A DNA stretch of 64,000 bases from Motacilla alba alba (GCF_015832195.1 NC_052027.1:806001-870000); one strand, 5' to 3'; positions 60,301 through 64,000 are shown, counted from the stretch's first letter. The notes: generated from the sequence alone by a model not told the origin. Translations and numbers: made by a program.

Positions 60301-63300
60301 CTTTCATGTCACATCCCAAGATGTTGTTGGTAGATGGTCTGCAGGGTGTTGGGGGTCACGGTCAGCTCCTGGCAGGGCAGAGTGGGCAGTGGAGGGTCCC
60401 TGTGCCCAGAGCAGGGCTGGTCACCCACAGGTCTGGGGTCACTCCTGGCTCTGCTGGTCACTCCTGGCTCTGCTGGTCACTCCTGGCTCTGCTGGTCACT
60501 CTCAGCTCTGCTGGTCACTCTCAGGTCTGGGGTCACTCCTGGCTCTGGGGTCACTCACAGTTCCTGGCTGGTCACTCCTGGCTCTGGGGTCACTCCTGGC
60601 TCTGGGGTCACTCACAGTTCCTGGCTGGTCACTCCTGGCTCTGGGGTCACTCCTGGCTCTGGGGTCACTCACAGTTCTTGGCTGGTCACTCATGGCTCTG
60701 GGGTCACTCCTGGCTCTGCCCAGGGCCAGGGGCTCTCTGGGATTTATCCCCCATCCTCCTCCTCAGGTCGTGCCTCGGCAGTTCATGGTTCTGTCTCTGC
60801 TGTTTCCTTGCCTGTGTTTGCAGTTTCTAAGCTCAGTCTCTGTCTGGTTTCGGGCTCCATTCCCCAGCTTTGCCTCATGCACTGGGGATGATTTCCAGAG
60901 CCCTGACCTCCTCCCTTGTCCTCCCTGGACTCCCTTCGTGTCACTCACAGCTTCACTAACACACAGTGTGTGCAGCAGGTGACGTTTCCCCAGCAGGACT
61001 TGGTGGGACTGAGCCCAGCAGAAGGACAATTCCCATATTTTGGTGGCCACAATTCTGTTTGCTGGCCTCTCATCCTCAGCTCCCTTCCCCACCTGGAATG
61101 GCACCATTGATTATTTCTGCCCAGGTGTGGGTTGCTTTGTCTCTCTTCAATAACAGGCGTACTCTAGAGGTGATTTCTGCAATGCCAGGACCTTTTTGGA
61201 TTTCAGTCCCTTGCTCCGTGTGCTCACAGCCCCTGTGCAGTGCCAGCAGCCAGTTTAACCAGCACTCCCCTCCTCTGTCATGCAAGTCCTTAATGAAGAA
61301 ATTAATAATGCTCAGTTCAAGGTAGGTCTCTCAGCAGCTTGATTCATCTCGTCATTCTCAGCAGGGCTGTTTCTGGAACAGCCTCTGCTCTCCAGCAGCT
61401 CTGTCAGCACGGGCCAGGCTGGCACGGAAGGGCAAAGCCAAGCTCTGACCCTCAGTGCCCATGGGAGGAGATGCACTGGGGTGGTGCAGCCGTGCAGTGC
61501 TGCTGGCTGCTGCCCACCTTGGGTGTCTTTTGGCTTTTATTGAAGCTTCTTTTTCTGGGAAGGGATGTCTTGTGAGCTGGGAGGTAAAGCAATATGCTTC
61601 CATCCTTCTGGAGAGACACTGCCAACAGGGGGTGGAGTGCCAGGGCAAGGGGAAGGGCTTCAAAGTGACAGAAGGAGGTTTGGGTTAGAGATCAGGAAGG
61701 AATTGTTCCCTGGCAGGGTGGGCAGCCTGGCACAGGTGCTCAGAGCAGCTGAGGTGCCCCTGGATCCCAAGGCCAGGCTGGACACTGGGGCTGGAGCACC
61801 TGGGACAGTGGGAGGTGTCCCTGCCATGGCAGGGGACAAGGTGAGCTTTGAGGTCCCTCCCAAGCCCAACCATTCATGATTCTGAAGATGTGGTTCCTCC
61901 TTCCCTCTCTCCCTCTCCAGCCTTCCCCAAGAACAGTTAAAGCTCTGATCTTGATTCACACAGTCCTTTAAGCATGCAAAGATAAAGTTCATCAGCATAA
62001 CCAATTTGCAAACATCTAAATTAGCCAGGCACTCTCCCCGTTGCCTTTGTGGGAGATTATAAACTTCCCTCTTTGTTCCAGCATTATTGTGCCGACCATC
62101 TGCTCTCAGTTAGCCTTTTCATGAAGATTGAGGCAAGGAAAGCTTATTAAACACTCAACTTCCTTGGTTAATGGCTTTGCCTCTCCTTCTGCAGTTTCCC
62201 TTCATTACTGATGCACTTATGGAATGATCTGTTAATTGCCCCCCACTTTGTCCCTGACCTCTCTGGCTGCACGGCTCTGGGGAGGAAATCATCTCTGAGG
62301 GCTGGAAGTGCTGTGCCTGAAACTCCTGCACAGAGATCCATGGCTGGAAATGCTGTGCCTGAAACTCCTGCACAGAGATCCATGGCTGGAAATGCTGTGC
62401 CTGGAAATGCTGTGCCTGAACTCCTGCACAGAGATCCATGGCTGGAAATGCTGTGCCTGGAAATGCTGTGCCTGAAACTCCTGCTCAGGAGATCCATGGC
62501 TGGAAATGCTGTGCCTGGAACTCCTGCTCAGGAGATCCATGGCTGGAAATGCTGTGCCAGAAATTCCTGCACAGAGATCCATGGCTGGAAATGCTGTGCC
62601 TGGAAATGCTGTGCCTGGAACTCCTGCACAGAGATCCATGGCTGGAAATGCTGTGCCTGGAAATGCTGTGCCTGGAGCTCCTGCACAGGAGATCCATGGC
62701 TGGAAATGCTGTGCCTGGAGCTCCTGCACAGGAGATCCATGGCTGGAAATGCTGTGCCTGGAGCTCCTGCACAGGAGATCCATGGCTGGAAATGCTGTGC
62801 CTGGAACTCCTGCTCAGGAGGTCCATGGAGCACCCAGAGCCAGTTTGCAGCCTCCAGTGGCGCTGCTGGGCCAGCTCTGCCCTGTGGCACAGCAGGGGTG
62901 GCAGGGCCCTGCCCCACTCCCAGCTGGGATCCACAGGTGAGAGAAGGCAAAGGAAAGGAAGGGAAGTTGTGGAGATGTAGAAATTGTTTAAAAATGCAAT
63001 TTGTTCCAATTTCATTGACTTTCTTCCCAGGTTCTCCTCTCCTGACTCACCCCGTTCTCAGTGCATCATTACATTATTCCTTAGTTCTTTACAGTTCTCT
63101 GGGGATTCCCCCTTCCTGATCCCCAGGCCACAAATAATTTCTCCCTCCCTGATCCTTTTAAAACAGCTGCTGCAGCAACTTTCACCTTTGGATGTGTGTG
63201 ACCTCCAAGGCACAAGAAAAATCCTTCCCAATTACACTGGACAGCTTGTAAACAGATTTCCAAATGCTTCCAGCCCTGTGTGCACACCCCAGGGCTTGAA

Positions 63301-63331
63301 AAACCCAGCAGCCCTGGTCCCTGAGCTGTAG
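15361..63331 (+). CDS. Multi-exon protein-coding gene of unknown family (model)
   Basis: This span joins about 17 to 20 short coding blocks, each listed separately. Seen in the sequence: blocks open in one frame, bounded by polypyrimidine-AG acceptors and GT donors, with phases that chain as 1-1 (16001), 1-1 (25931), then 0-1 (29200), 1-1 (30358), 1-0 (33224), 0-1 (34409), 1-1 (36449), 1-1 (38403), 1-0 (39763), 0-2 (47960), 2-0 (52131), 0-1 (52481), 1-2 (57354) and a terminal block with stop at 63329-63331. An AATAAA lies 159 bp past the stop. The product is hydrophilic with several helix-like stretches, no signal peptide and no membrane segment in the secure exons. A Cys-x-x-Cys/His-x-His patch lies in the block at 27077. 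I do not recognise the protein and assign no function. Two genes rather than one, split near 40.2 kb, cannot be excluded. Confidence 0.6.
15500..15576. repeat. GC-rich tandem repeat, 36 bp x 2
   Basis: Two near-perfect copies of a unit holding CCCCGGGCTGCAAACCCGG and CTATAAACC, in the first intron of the model. Confidence 0.85.
16001..16084 (+). CDS. Coding exon candidate, 84 bp
   Basis: The acceptor is a clean pyrimidine tract ending CTCTGCCAG and the donor is CGG then GTAAGT. Two of three frames are open. The phase 1-1 frame (PSPWWKLQPDPG...) chains with both the upstream ATG exon and the block at 25931. The phase 0-0 frame (contains TPDPHLDGSAVELIH) also reads well but fits neither neighbour. 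Splice signals are good; the frame is uncertain. Confidence 0.5.
18935..18968. repeat. (AT)n low-complexity tract
   Basis: TATATGTATATATATATCAC and neighbouring TA steps, in the long intron. Confidence 0.8.
20578..20632. repeat. Tandem repeat, 20 bp x 2.5
   Basis: Units of GGGGAGCCCCAGTGTCCCTT. Confidence 0.85.
21688..21784. repeat. Left flank array, about 27-bp units
   Basis: Units such as CAGCATTCCTGTCAG and CCATGAGAATTCCTGCCAGG. Related to the array at 23436-23715. Confidence 0.8.
21785..23435. repeat. Large minisatellite, 29/31-bp units, about 56 copies
   Basis: Every unit holds CAGCACCATGGACAGC. The left half is mostly 29-bp units with CCGTTCCCGG or CACTCCCGG; from about 22730 rightward, units with CCCCCAAATT (31 bp) and CCCCCAGTT (29 bp) prevail. 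None of the three + frames contains a stop for over 1.6 kb. It lies in the 9.8-kb intron. Confidence 0.97.
23436..23715. repeat. Right flank array, about 27-bp units
   Basis: About ten units of the type AGCAGAATTCCTGTCAGGAC followed by CCTGGGC, with a gradient of variants. Confidence 0.9.
24870..25080 (+). mobile_element. CR1 LINE 3' fragment
   Basis: A full run from CCCTGGCAGGGTGGGCAGCC to TTTAAGGTCCCTTCCAACCC. It lies in the intron before the exon at 25931. Confidence 0.88.
25931..26038 (+). CDS. Coding exon, 108 bp, phase 1-1
   Basis: A 40-base T/C-rich tract ending TTTTCTAG precedes the block and GTGAGT follows it. Two frames are closed. The open one reads RLKDVFDHQKLIIEEAREDS then FQKWMVLNAPGKQ, a charged, helix-like, clearly protein-like sequence. 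It ends with one base (A) left over. This is among the most convincing exons. The 9.8-kb intron before it holds the largest minisatellite of the window. Confidence 0.82.
27077..27173 (+). CDS. Coding exon with Cys/His patch
   Basis: The acceptor is CGCTTCCTTGTAG and the donor is CCTAAG then GTATGT. One frame is open throughout and contains KIVPKPCQLCTSKHFHLLM, so Cys-x2-Cys followed by His-x-His, then MTPMEPK. That frame enters in phase 2 and leaves in phase 0. The previous exon leaves in phase 1, so the join does not fit at this acceptor. Using a second AG 11 bases further in (exon start 27088) restores the frame, but that AG is preceded by G, which is a poor acceptor. The phase-1 frame from 27077 meets TAG after nine codons. 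Confidence 0.75.
27960..28562 (-). mobile_element. LTR family B, copy 1, with primer-binding site
   Basis: On the minus strand a 603-bp LTR starts TGTCGGAAA and ends TTTCTAACA, giving imperfect inverted termini. It carries AATAAA before the downstream end. Immediately beyond, at 27930-27959, lies TC then TGGGGCTCGTCC, which resembles a proline-tRNA primer-binding site as in gamma-type retroviruses. The match to copy 2 stops there. No coding part of a retrovirus is present. Confidence 0.75.
29200..29236 (+). CDS. Short coding exon, 37 bp, phase 0-1
   Basis: A long pyrimidine tract ending TTCTTCAAAG precedes it and GTAATG follows. The frame that continues from the block at 27077 reads PINLSGRTFVET plus one base. 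The leftover G joins the TG that opens the exon at 30358 to give Val, so frame is kept across both junctions. Confidence 0.68.
29766..29890 (-). mobile_element. CR1 LINE 3' fragment
   Basis: TGGTTTGGGTTGGAAAAGAC and the CCATGGCAGGGACACCTCCC block are the reverse complement of the CR1 3' end. Confidence 0.82.
30358..30477 (+). CDS. Coding exon, 120 bp, phase 1-1, next to a minisatellite
   Basis: The acceptor is TTCCCGTTTCACAG and the donor is GCAC then GTGAGT. The open frame reads ANIPAKGGWKENDPFLQLEV then FLALNISGSHKNTEVPKSA. The other two frames are closed before the donor. Phase agrees with the 37-bp exon before it. The 18-bp tandem array starts at the donor itself, so the first intronic bases are already repeat unit. 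Confidence 0.85.
30478..31676. repeat. Minisatellite, 17/18-bp units, about 68 copies
   Basis: Units are GTGTGTGCAGAGCCTCAG and GTGTGCAGAGCCTCAGG with GGGCCC and AGCTTC variants. The array begins at the splice donor of the exon ending at 30477. Each GTGTGT unit start is preceded by CTCAG, so donor-like motifs recur. All three + frames are open for long stretches. Confidence 0.97.
31677..32653 (+). other. Intron, no exon recognised
   Basis: The tract TTTTTTTTTTGTCCCAG at 32103 is followed by a stop in the required phase. A block at 32190-32225 is open but lacks a good donor. Confidence 0.4.
32661..33049 (-). mobile_element. Solo LTR, family A, copy 4, intronic
   Basis: This 389-bp copy has TGT and ACA ends on the appropriate strands. 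CAGCTGG stands directly on both sides (32654-32660 and 33050-33056), a 7-bp direct repeat close to the 6 bp seen at copies 1 and 2. It lies antisense in an intron, 175 bp before the exon candidate at 33224. It has a 6-bp insertion (GCTCTT) near its right end relative to the other copies. Confidence 0.83.
33224..33288 (+). CDS. Coding exon candidate, 65 bp, phase 1-0
   Basis: This block links the phase-1 end at 30477 to the phase-0 start at 34409. The acceptor (GTGCCCAG) has a modest pyrimidine tract and the donor is GAGCAG then GTAATG. The reading is SAVPCPGPQCLAAALGRCWE. A second acceptor at 33259 would shorten it. It lies 175 bp after an antisense LTR and its donor runs straight into a 41-bp tandem array. 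The donor is well placed; the acceptor choice is uncertain. Confidence 0.42.
33289..33530. repeat. Tandem repeat, about 41 bp x 5-6
   Basis: Units hold GGTAACACCTCCCAGCTGTC and CGTCTGTCTGTCCTGGGAACA. The first unit starts at the donor of the exon candidate ending at 33288. Confidence 0.9.
33590..34358. repeat. Minisatellite, 30-38-bp units, about 23 copies
   Basis: Units share CAGGTGTCACAGGTTGCTGT and CCCCAGG. Longer ones add ACAGACAGCTG. The array ends about 50 bp before the acceptor of the exon at 34409. Confidence 0.95.
34409..34592 (+). CDS. Coding exon, 184 bp, phase 0-1
   Basis: The acceptor follows GGCTGCCTTCGCAG. The frame reads AALTRVPLTEPLAASPAAEL, then RELCQKWDAQDDDLPFLP, then ISRELLKIKDAFKELPRKLG, a strongly charged helical pattern. 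The donor proposed is GGAAAT then GTAGGA, which gives phase 1 and matches the next block. The frame stays open past it to a TAG at 34727, but that extension looks less protein-like. An internal pyrimidine-AG at 34535 could serve as a second acceptor. The intron before it (33289-34408) is almost wholly tandem repeat. Confidence 0.76.
34593..36448 (+). other. Intron, no exon recognised
   Basis: Contains overlapping GC-rich open frames at 35004-35466 on both strands without splice support, and the A-rich tract at 35935. Confidence 0.4.
35935..35970. repeat. A-rich low-complexity tract
   Basis: AAAATT followed by 16 A and A-rich sequence. No source element is recognised. Confidence 0.8.
36449..36580 (+). 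CDS. Coding exon candidate, phase 1-1
   Basis: The acceptor is CCTTGCCATTGCCACAG. The open frame (DVQLQVAQPGQELQGRLGSL, then LWDCSVGLSQELVPVLSFPK) enters in phase 1 as required. The 3' end is uncertain: the GTGGGG at 36581 gives phase 1 and fits the exon at 38403; a GTCAGG at 36533 would also fit. The frame remains open to a TGA at 36688. Confidence 0.52.
37784..37868 (-). mobile_element. CR1-type fragment
   Basis: AATCACTCAGGTGGGAAAAG, ACCTCTGAGATCCCCAGCTC and CAGCACCACCACAGCCACTG resemble the common avian CR1-related tail in reverse orientation. Confidence 0.6.
38403..38597 (+). CDS. Coding exon, 195 bp, phase 1-1
   Basis: A strong acceptor (TTTTCCCCCTCTGGTGCCTGTGCAG) and a strong donor (GAGGCAG then GTACGT) bound 64 open codons. 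The reading includes LGSLQEAPGAAEALSASGDA, then LKAFRLFWRMAFPGAASQQQ and a Pro/Ala-rich end. Composition is Ala-rich and probably partly helical. Confidence 0.78.
39613..39735. repeat. 58-bp direct duplication
   Basis: Two nearly identical copies contain CTGCTGCCTCCTGCACGGAG, just upstream of the exon at 39763. Confidence 0.9.
39763..39821 (+). CDS. Coding exon, 59 bp, phase 1-0
   Basis: A pyrimidine-rich tract (CATCTGTCTGTGCCCTTGGTTAGCAG) precedes it and GTAAGA follows AAGCAG. In the phase carried over from 38597 it reads EMAGIRRAVALSSTWAKKQ, a basic segment. AG dinucleotides at 39758-39759, 39761-39762 and 39764-39765 give alternative starts; 39763 keeps the frame. A 58-bp direct duplication ends about 25 bp upstream. 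Confidence 0.68.
40172..40231 (+). CDS. Possible alternative last exon
   Basis: A strong acceptor (TTCTCCTCCCTGTGTAATTTCCCAG) opens a phase-0 frame that fits the exon ending at 39821 and reads QADCSSSIFITLDKKGENY before TGA. There is no usable donor before the stop. AATAAA motifs occur at 40779 and near 40861. It could be an alternative terminus, or the true end of one gene with a second gene downstream, or chance. Confidence 0.27.
   Translation, partial: QADCSSSIFITLDKKGENY
41020..41132. repeat. Tandem repeat, about 31-33 bp x 3.5
   Basis: Units contain ATCATTCCATCCTGAGGGTC or TCATTCCAGCCCAGAA. Confidence 0.85.
41340..41590. repeat. Minisatellite, 17-bp basic unit
   Basis: Units of GAGCTGGGCTCTGCCCT with TTCCCT and GGGGCAGGCT variants, about 14 copies. 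Confidence 0.92.
42074..42102. repeat. (AGG)n microsatellite
   Basis: Nine AGG triplets after a splice-acceptor-like tract ending TTCTTGCACCAG. Confidence 0.9.
42745..43205. repeat. G-rich minisatellite, 17-22-bp units, about 25 copies
   Basis: Units of the type GGGGAGCAGTGGGATTTGG. Runs of three to six G on the + strand recur throughout, so quadruplex formation is plausible. Minus-strand open frames across it are proline-rich artefacts. Confidence 0.95.
44093..44405 (-). mobile_element. CR1 LINE fragment with extended end
   Basis: The reverse-complement CR1 3' end is clear from 44128 to about 44405. About 30 bases beyond the usual 3' terminus (44093-44127) also match the copy at 61.6-61.9 kb. 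Confidence 0.82.
45556..45760 (+). mobile_element. CR1 LINE 3' fragment
   Basis: Runs from CCCTGGCAGGGTGGGCAGCC through GGTGTCCCTGCCATGGCAG to the terminal GGGATTCTATTCCATT. Confidence 0.87.
45761..46934 (+). other. Intron, no exon recognised
   Basis: A/T-rich. A tract TCTCTTTTCCTAG at 46823 is a good acceptor in isolation, but the short block after it does not fit the flanking phases. Confidence 0.4.
46935..47956. repeat. Minisatellite, 21/22-bp units, about 47 copies
   Basis: Units such as GATATTTAAGGAGGTTTCAG, GATATTTATGAGGTTTCATT and GTTAAAGGGGGTCTCAGTG. The array ends three bases before the acceptor of the exon at 47960, and its last unit supplies most of the acceptor context. Confidence 0.96.
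47960..48039 (+). CDS. Coding exon, 80 bp, phase 0-2, next to a minisatellite
   Basis: The donor is GGGCAG then GTAACT. The phase 0-2 frame from the acceptor at 47959 (TCTCATTGCAG) reads LPPLHPLARRGKALPEVKLL then GQKALG and agrees with exons on both sides. A second acceptor at 47985 has the better pyrimidine tract but would need another incoming phase. The last unit of the 21/22-bp array ends three bases before the first acceptor AG. Confidence 0.6.
48236..48288. repeat. (GGGAA)n pentanucleotide
   Basis: About ten perfect AAGGG-type units. Confidence 0.95.
48289..49552 (+). other. Intron, no exon recognised
   Basis: GC-rich to 48850, then A/T-rich with T runs. Nothing bounded by splice sites. 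Confidence 0.4.
49553..50040 (-). mobile_element. CR1 LINE fragment, the longest here
   Basis: Nearly 490 bp of reverse-complement CR1 from ACAGAATGGTTTGGGTTGGA to GGTGGGGTCTCACCTGGGCA. Its inner edge runs straight into the tandem array at 50040. Confidence 0.88.
50040..50808. repeat. Minisatellite seeded at a CR1 edge
   Basis: Units of about 23-30 bp (ACCATCCTGAGGAACATCCT, GCATCCTGCTCAG) ordered in longer blocks of about 55-60 bp. The first unit overlaps the CR1 text CCCCATCCTGCTGCCCCTGC. Confidence 0.95.
50809..52130 (+). other. Intron, no exon recognised
   Basis: Includes an A/T-rich stretch at 51890-51960. No repeat or exon recognised. Confidence 0.4.
52131..52209 (+). CDS. Coding exon, 79 bp, phase 2-0
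   Basis: The acceptor is very strong (TTCATTCCTGTCATTCCTCCCCCAG) and the donor is CACCAG then GTACGT. Only one frame is open: APPAVPELLHCGTKWLDMIT then VPEEHQ. It reads directly into the next exon, 271 bp downstream. One of the two best-supported exons. Confidence 0.88.
52481..52586 (+). CDS. Coding exon, 106 bp, phase 0-1
   Basis: The acceptor is CTTCCCTCCTCTTCATAG and the donor is GCTGCAG then GTGAGG. The reading is DVIKEKITNLEGQMSRKLRA, a likely amphipathic or coiled-coil helix, followed by a small Ala/Pro/Ser linker ending SPVIASAA. Frame continues from 52209 and into the exon at 57354. Confidence 0.9.
53072..53674 (-). mobile_element. LTR family B, copy 2, with primer-binding site
   Basis: It has the same length (603 bp) and orientation as copy 1 and I estimate about 95% identity by eye. 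It too extends into the same primer-binding-site stretch (53042-53071) and stops at the same base. CAGCAG occurs on both outer sides, but in such simple sequence this is weak evidence for a target duplication. Confidence 0.75.
54372..54412 (-). mobile_element. CR1 LINE 3' stub
   Basis: Only the terminal AGGATGGTTTGGGTTGGAAG block remains, followed by unrelated A/T-rich sequence. Confidence 0.6.
54945..55012 (+). mobile_element. CR1-type 3' end
   Basis: GAGGTCTTTTCCAACATAAA followed by two copies of the ATTCTGTG-type octamer is a CR1-family terminus. Confidence 0.6.
55115..55432. repeat. Minisatellite, 19-bp basic unit
   Basis: Units of CCTCCAGAGCTGGGCTCTG with ATCATCCTCC and GATGGGATCTG variants, in the intron before 57354. 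Confidence 0.93.
55594..55855. repeat. Tandem repeat, about 90 bp x 3
   Basis: Each unit contains GGCAGTAAAATCCTCAGCAT, then CCATCCTGGGGCAGGGCAG, then GGAGGTGTCCAAGGT. Confidence 0.92.
55856..57353 (+). other. Intron, no exon recognised
   Basis: A/T-rich from 56590 to 57180; no repeat family recognised. Confidence 0.4.
57354..57696 (+). CDS. Coding exon, up to 343 bp
   Basis: The acceptor follows a T-rich tract ending CCCCTCCAG. The phase-1 frame reads PTAIGAALQTSPVLVPGVQW then EQLKLSFGAADQAV and an Ala/Gly-rich run, continuing the Ala/Pro linker of the previous exon. Two donors are possible and both leave phase 2: GTACAA after 57510 and the better GTGAGT after 57696. The first 52 codons are convincing; the extension is less so. 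Confidence 0.7.
57697..59059 (+). other. Intron, no exon recognised
   Basis: GC-rich in 58100-59050, with open frames that continue into the GC minisatellite and have no splice support. Confidence 0.4.
57889..57914. repeat. (AAT)n(AGC)n microsatellite
   Basis: About five AAT triplets followed by four AGC triplets. Confidence 0.85.
59060..59452. repeat. GC-rich minisatellite, about 31-bp units
   Basis: About 12 units of GGGCCGGCCCGAGTGTCCCC with AGGGCTCCCCT, some lengthened by CCCCCCTGTCC. The GGCCGGCC palindrome recurs. The minus strand gives a collagen-like reading that is an artefact. Confidence 0.95.
60425..60718. repeat. Minisatellite, 18/19-bp unit with higher order
   Basis: TGGTCACTCCTGGCTCTGC units followed by three copies of a roughly 53-bp block ending GGGGTCACTCACAGTTC. 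Confidence 0.93.
60951..60978 (+). CDS. Short coding exon candidate, phase 2-0
   Basis: A good pyrimidine tract ending TCACTCACAG precedes the block and CAGCAG then GTGACG follows. In the phase left by the exon at 57354 it reads FTNTQCVQQ. The frame stays open a further 43 codons past the donor to a TGA at 61108, so it could instead be longer or terminal. Confidence 0.4.
61125..61321 (+). CDS. Coding exon candidate with two competing acceptors
   Basis: The donor TTCAAG then GTAGGT is strong. From the acceptor TTATTTCTGCCCAG at 61124 one frame is open for 65 codons (starts VWVALSLFNNRRTLE), phase 0-2, which feeds the last exon directly. From a second acceptor at 61286 a 35-bp exon in another frame reads LNEEINNAQFK, phase 1-0, which would instead need the exon at 62851. 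Both chains are internally consistent, and only one is likely to be right. Confidence 0.45.
61640..61930 (+). mobile_element. CR1 LINE fragment with extended end
   Basis: Clear CR1 from GGGCTTCAAAGTGACAGAAG to CCAACCATTCATGATTCTGA. It shares diagnostic deletions and an extra tail (61883-61930) with the inverted copy at 44.1 kb. Confidence 0.82.
62303..62832. repeat. Minisatellite, 18-bp unit in 44/62-bp blocks
   Basis: TGGAAATGCTGTGCCTGG units alternate with AACTCCTGCACAGAGATCCA. The array ends about 20 bp before the exon candidate at 62851. Confidence 0.95.
62851..62936 (+). CDS. Coding exon candidate, 86 bp, phase 0-2
   Basis: The acceptor GCCAGTTTGCAG has a weak pyrimidine tract; the donor CCACAG then GTGAGA is strong. 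The frame reads PPVALLGQLCPVAQQGWQGP and then APLPAGIH. A tandem array ends about 20 bp upstream of the acceptor. It is compatible with the 61287 start but not with the 61125 start of the previous block. Confidence 0.45.
63031..63331 (+). CDS. Probable last coding exon
   Basis: The acceptor is CATTGACTTTCTTCCCAG. The phase-2 frame runs 99 codons to TAG at 63329, including SLILLKQLLQQLSPLDVCDL and QLVNRFPNASSPVCTPQG. No convincing donor interrupts it, and AATAAA follows at 63490. Phase agrees with either version of the preceding exons. Confidence 0.52.
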
Positions 63332-63489
63332 ATCAAGAGAGGCTTCTGGGCTGGATCCGCTCGTGGCACAGCAATTTAGATAATAAGATGGGGAACATAA
63401 TAACACAACAGCTCAGCCTTGCAACTTCATTTTTTCTGCTCTCCCACCAGGGACTGAGGCAATGAAGAGAGCTCTGATTTGCAAAGCTG

Positions 63490-63495
63490 AATAAA
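63490..63495 (+). promoter_or_regulatory. Poly(A) signal AATAAA
   Basis: A canonical hexamer lies 159 bases after the proposed stop codon, and a GT-rich stretch (TGGGCGTGCTGACC) begins about 20 bases later. This arrangement is typical of a vertebrate cleavage site. Confidence 0.5.
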
Positions 63496-63654
63496 ACAAA
63501 AGCACAGAGGAACCTGGCTGGGCGTGCTGACCTTCTTTTCGGTTTTCAAGCAACTCCAAAGTGAGTCTGGCTCAGAACTGGCCGTGATCCTTGTTTTCTC
63601 ATGCAGAGCCATTAACCTCTAACTTACTGAAGCAAGCAAACTGTTATTTGCTGG

Positions 63655-63663
63655 TATAAAAAA
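63655..63663 (+). promoter_or_regulatory. Possible TATA box of a downstream gene
   Basis: TATAAAAAA stands about 140 bases before an ATG with a strong context and about 160 bases after the poly(A) signal of the preceding gene. A pyrimidine-rich stretch about 25-30 bases downstream could hold the start site. Confidence 0.35.
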
Positions 63664-63795
63664 CCACCTCTGGCCCTCCTCATTTTCTCCTGAGACATCT
63701 GAAAATGGGTAAGCTTTGGCAGATCCTAATAGTTCCAACCTGCACAGGTTACTGGGAGAAAGCAGAAATGCACGCTGGGGGTTGCATAATGCAAA

Positions 63796-63907
63796 ATGGC
63801 TGAAATGCAGCAGAAATTTGGGACCTTAAAGCCTTGGCAGCTGGCAACAGGAGCGCTCCTCGCTGCCTTTTTGGGGGGTGGCTTGTTGGCTTCATCCCAG
63901 CCCTCAG
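63796..63907 (+). CDS. Possible first coding exon of a second gene (partial)
   Basis: The ATG has A at -3 and G at +4. It opens 37 codons: MAEMQQKFGTLKPWQL, then a 17-residue Ala/Leu/Gly-rich hydrophobic stretch ending LASS, consistent with one membrane-spanning or targeting segment. The donor CCCTCAG then GTAACA leaves one base, so the gene would continue beyond the window. An upstream ATG at 63706 opens a 32-codon frame that ends just after 63796 and would act as an upstream ORF. I do not recognise the product. Confidence 0.35.
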
Positions 63908-64000
63908 GTAACAACGTCTGGAGGCAGCTCTGGGCAGTGCTGAGGGAAGAAACGAGGTCGTCATTACTTCCACTAAATTAAATGGAAATAATTGCCACTT

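Noticed and set aside
62155..63119. Long frames on both strands
   Set aside because: They follow the 18-bp array; only the blocks at 62851 and 63031 have splice support.
1..64000. CRISPR array, tRNA, rRNA or prokaryotic operon
   Set aside because: The tandem arrays have no spacer structure, and no tRNA or rRNA signature or ribosome-binding pattern was seen; the sequence is vertebrate.

Overview
The window looks like bird nuclear DNA, most likely a songbird (inference). It holds at least 14 degraded CR1 LINE fragments, two families of small LTRs, two CpG islands and an exceptional number of minisatellites (about 20 arrays in 64 kb). Nothing points to bacterial, phage or organelle DNA. There are no tRNA, rRNA or CRISPR signals, and most long open frames are by-products of tandem repeats.

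The main positive result is a split gene on the + strand that no single long ORF reveals. From a CpG island near 15.1-15.6 kb to a poly(A) signal at 63,490 there are about 20 short open blocks, many with a polypyrimidine-AG acceptor and a GT donor. Most splice phases agree from block to block. The best-supported exons are at 25,931, 27,077, 30,358, 34,409, 38,403, 52,131, 52,481 and 57,354. The conceptual product is roughly 700 residues, hydrophilic, partly helical, with one Cys/His-rich patch. I do not recognise the family. The exon 1, second-to-third-coding-exon and 3'-end joins are uncertain. A possible second + strand gene starts about 150 bp after the poly(A) signal, with a TATA box and a short first coding exon ending in a donor.

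Layout: 1-13 kb is apparently intergenic, with CR1 pieces and three minus-strand solo LTRs (family A). 13.2-15.6 kb holds two CpG islands with GC-rich tandem repeats. 16-25.9 kb is a long intron carrying a 1.66-kb array of 29/31-bp units. 26-40 kb is exon-dense, with an 18-bp array starting at one splice donor and two further arrays filling another intron. 40-52 kb is a large repeat-rich intron with one exon. 52-63.3 kb carries the 3' exons, a second copy of LTR family B and further arrays.

The most unusual structural theme is that several minisatellites begin or end within about 0-55 bp of predicted splice sites, and some repeat a donor-like motif in every unit. Other notable points are an LTR sitting inside a trinucleotide microsatellite, a pair of 603-bp LTRs that both stop at the same point just past the primer-binding site, and two inverted CR1 copies that share sequence beyond the usual CR1 end.
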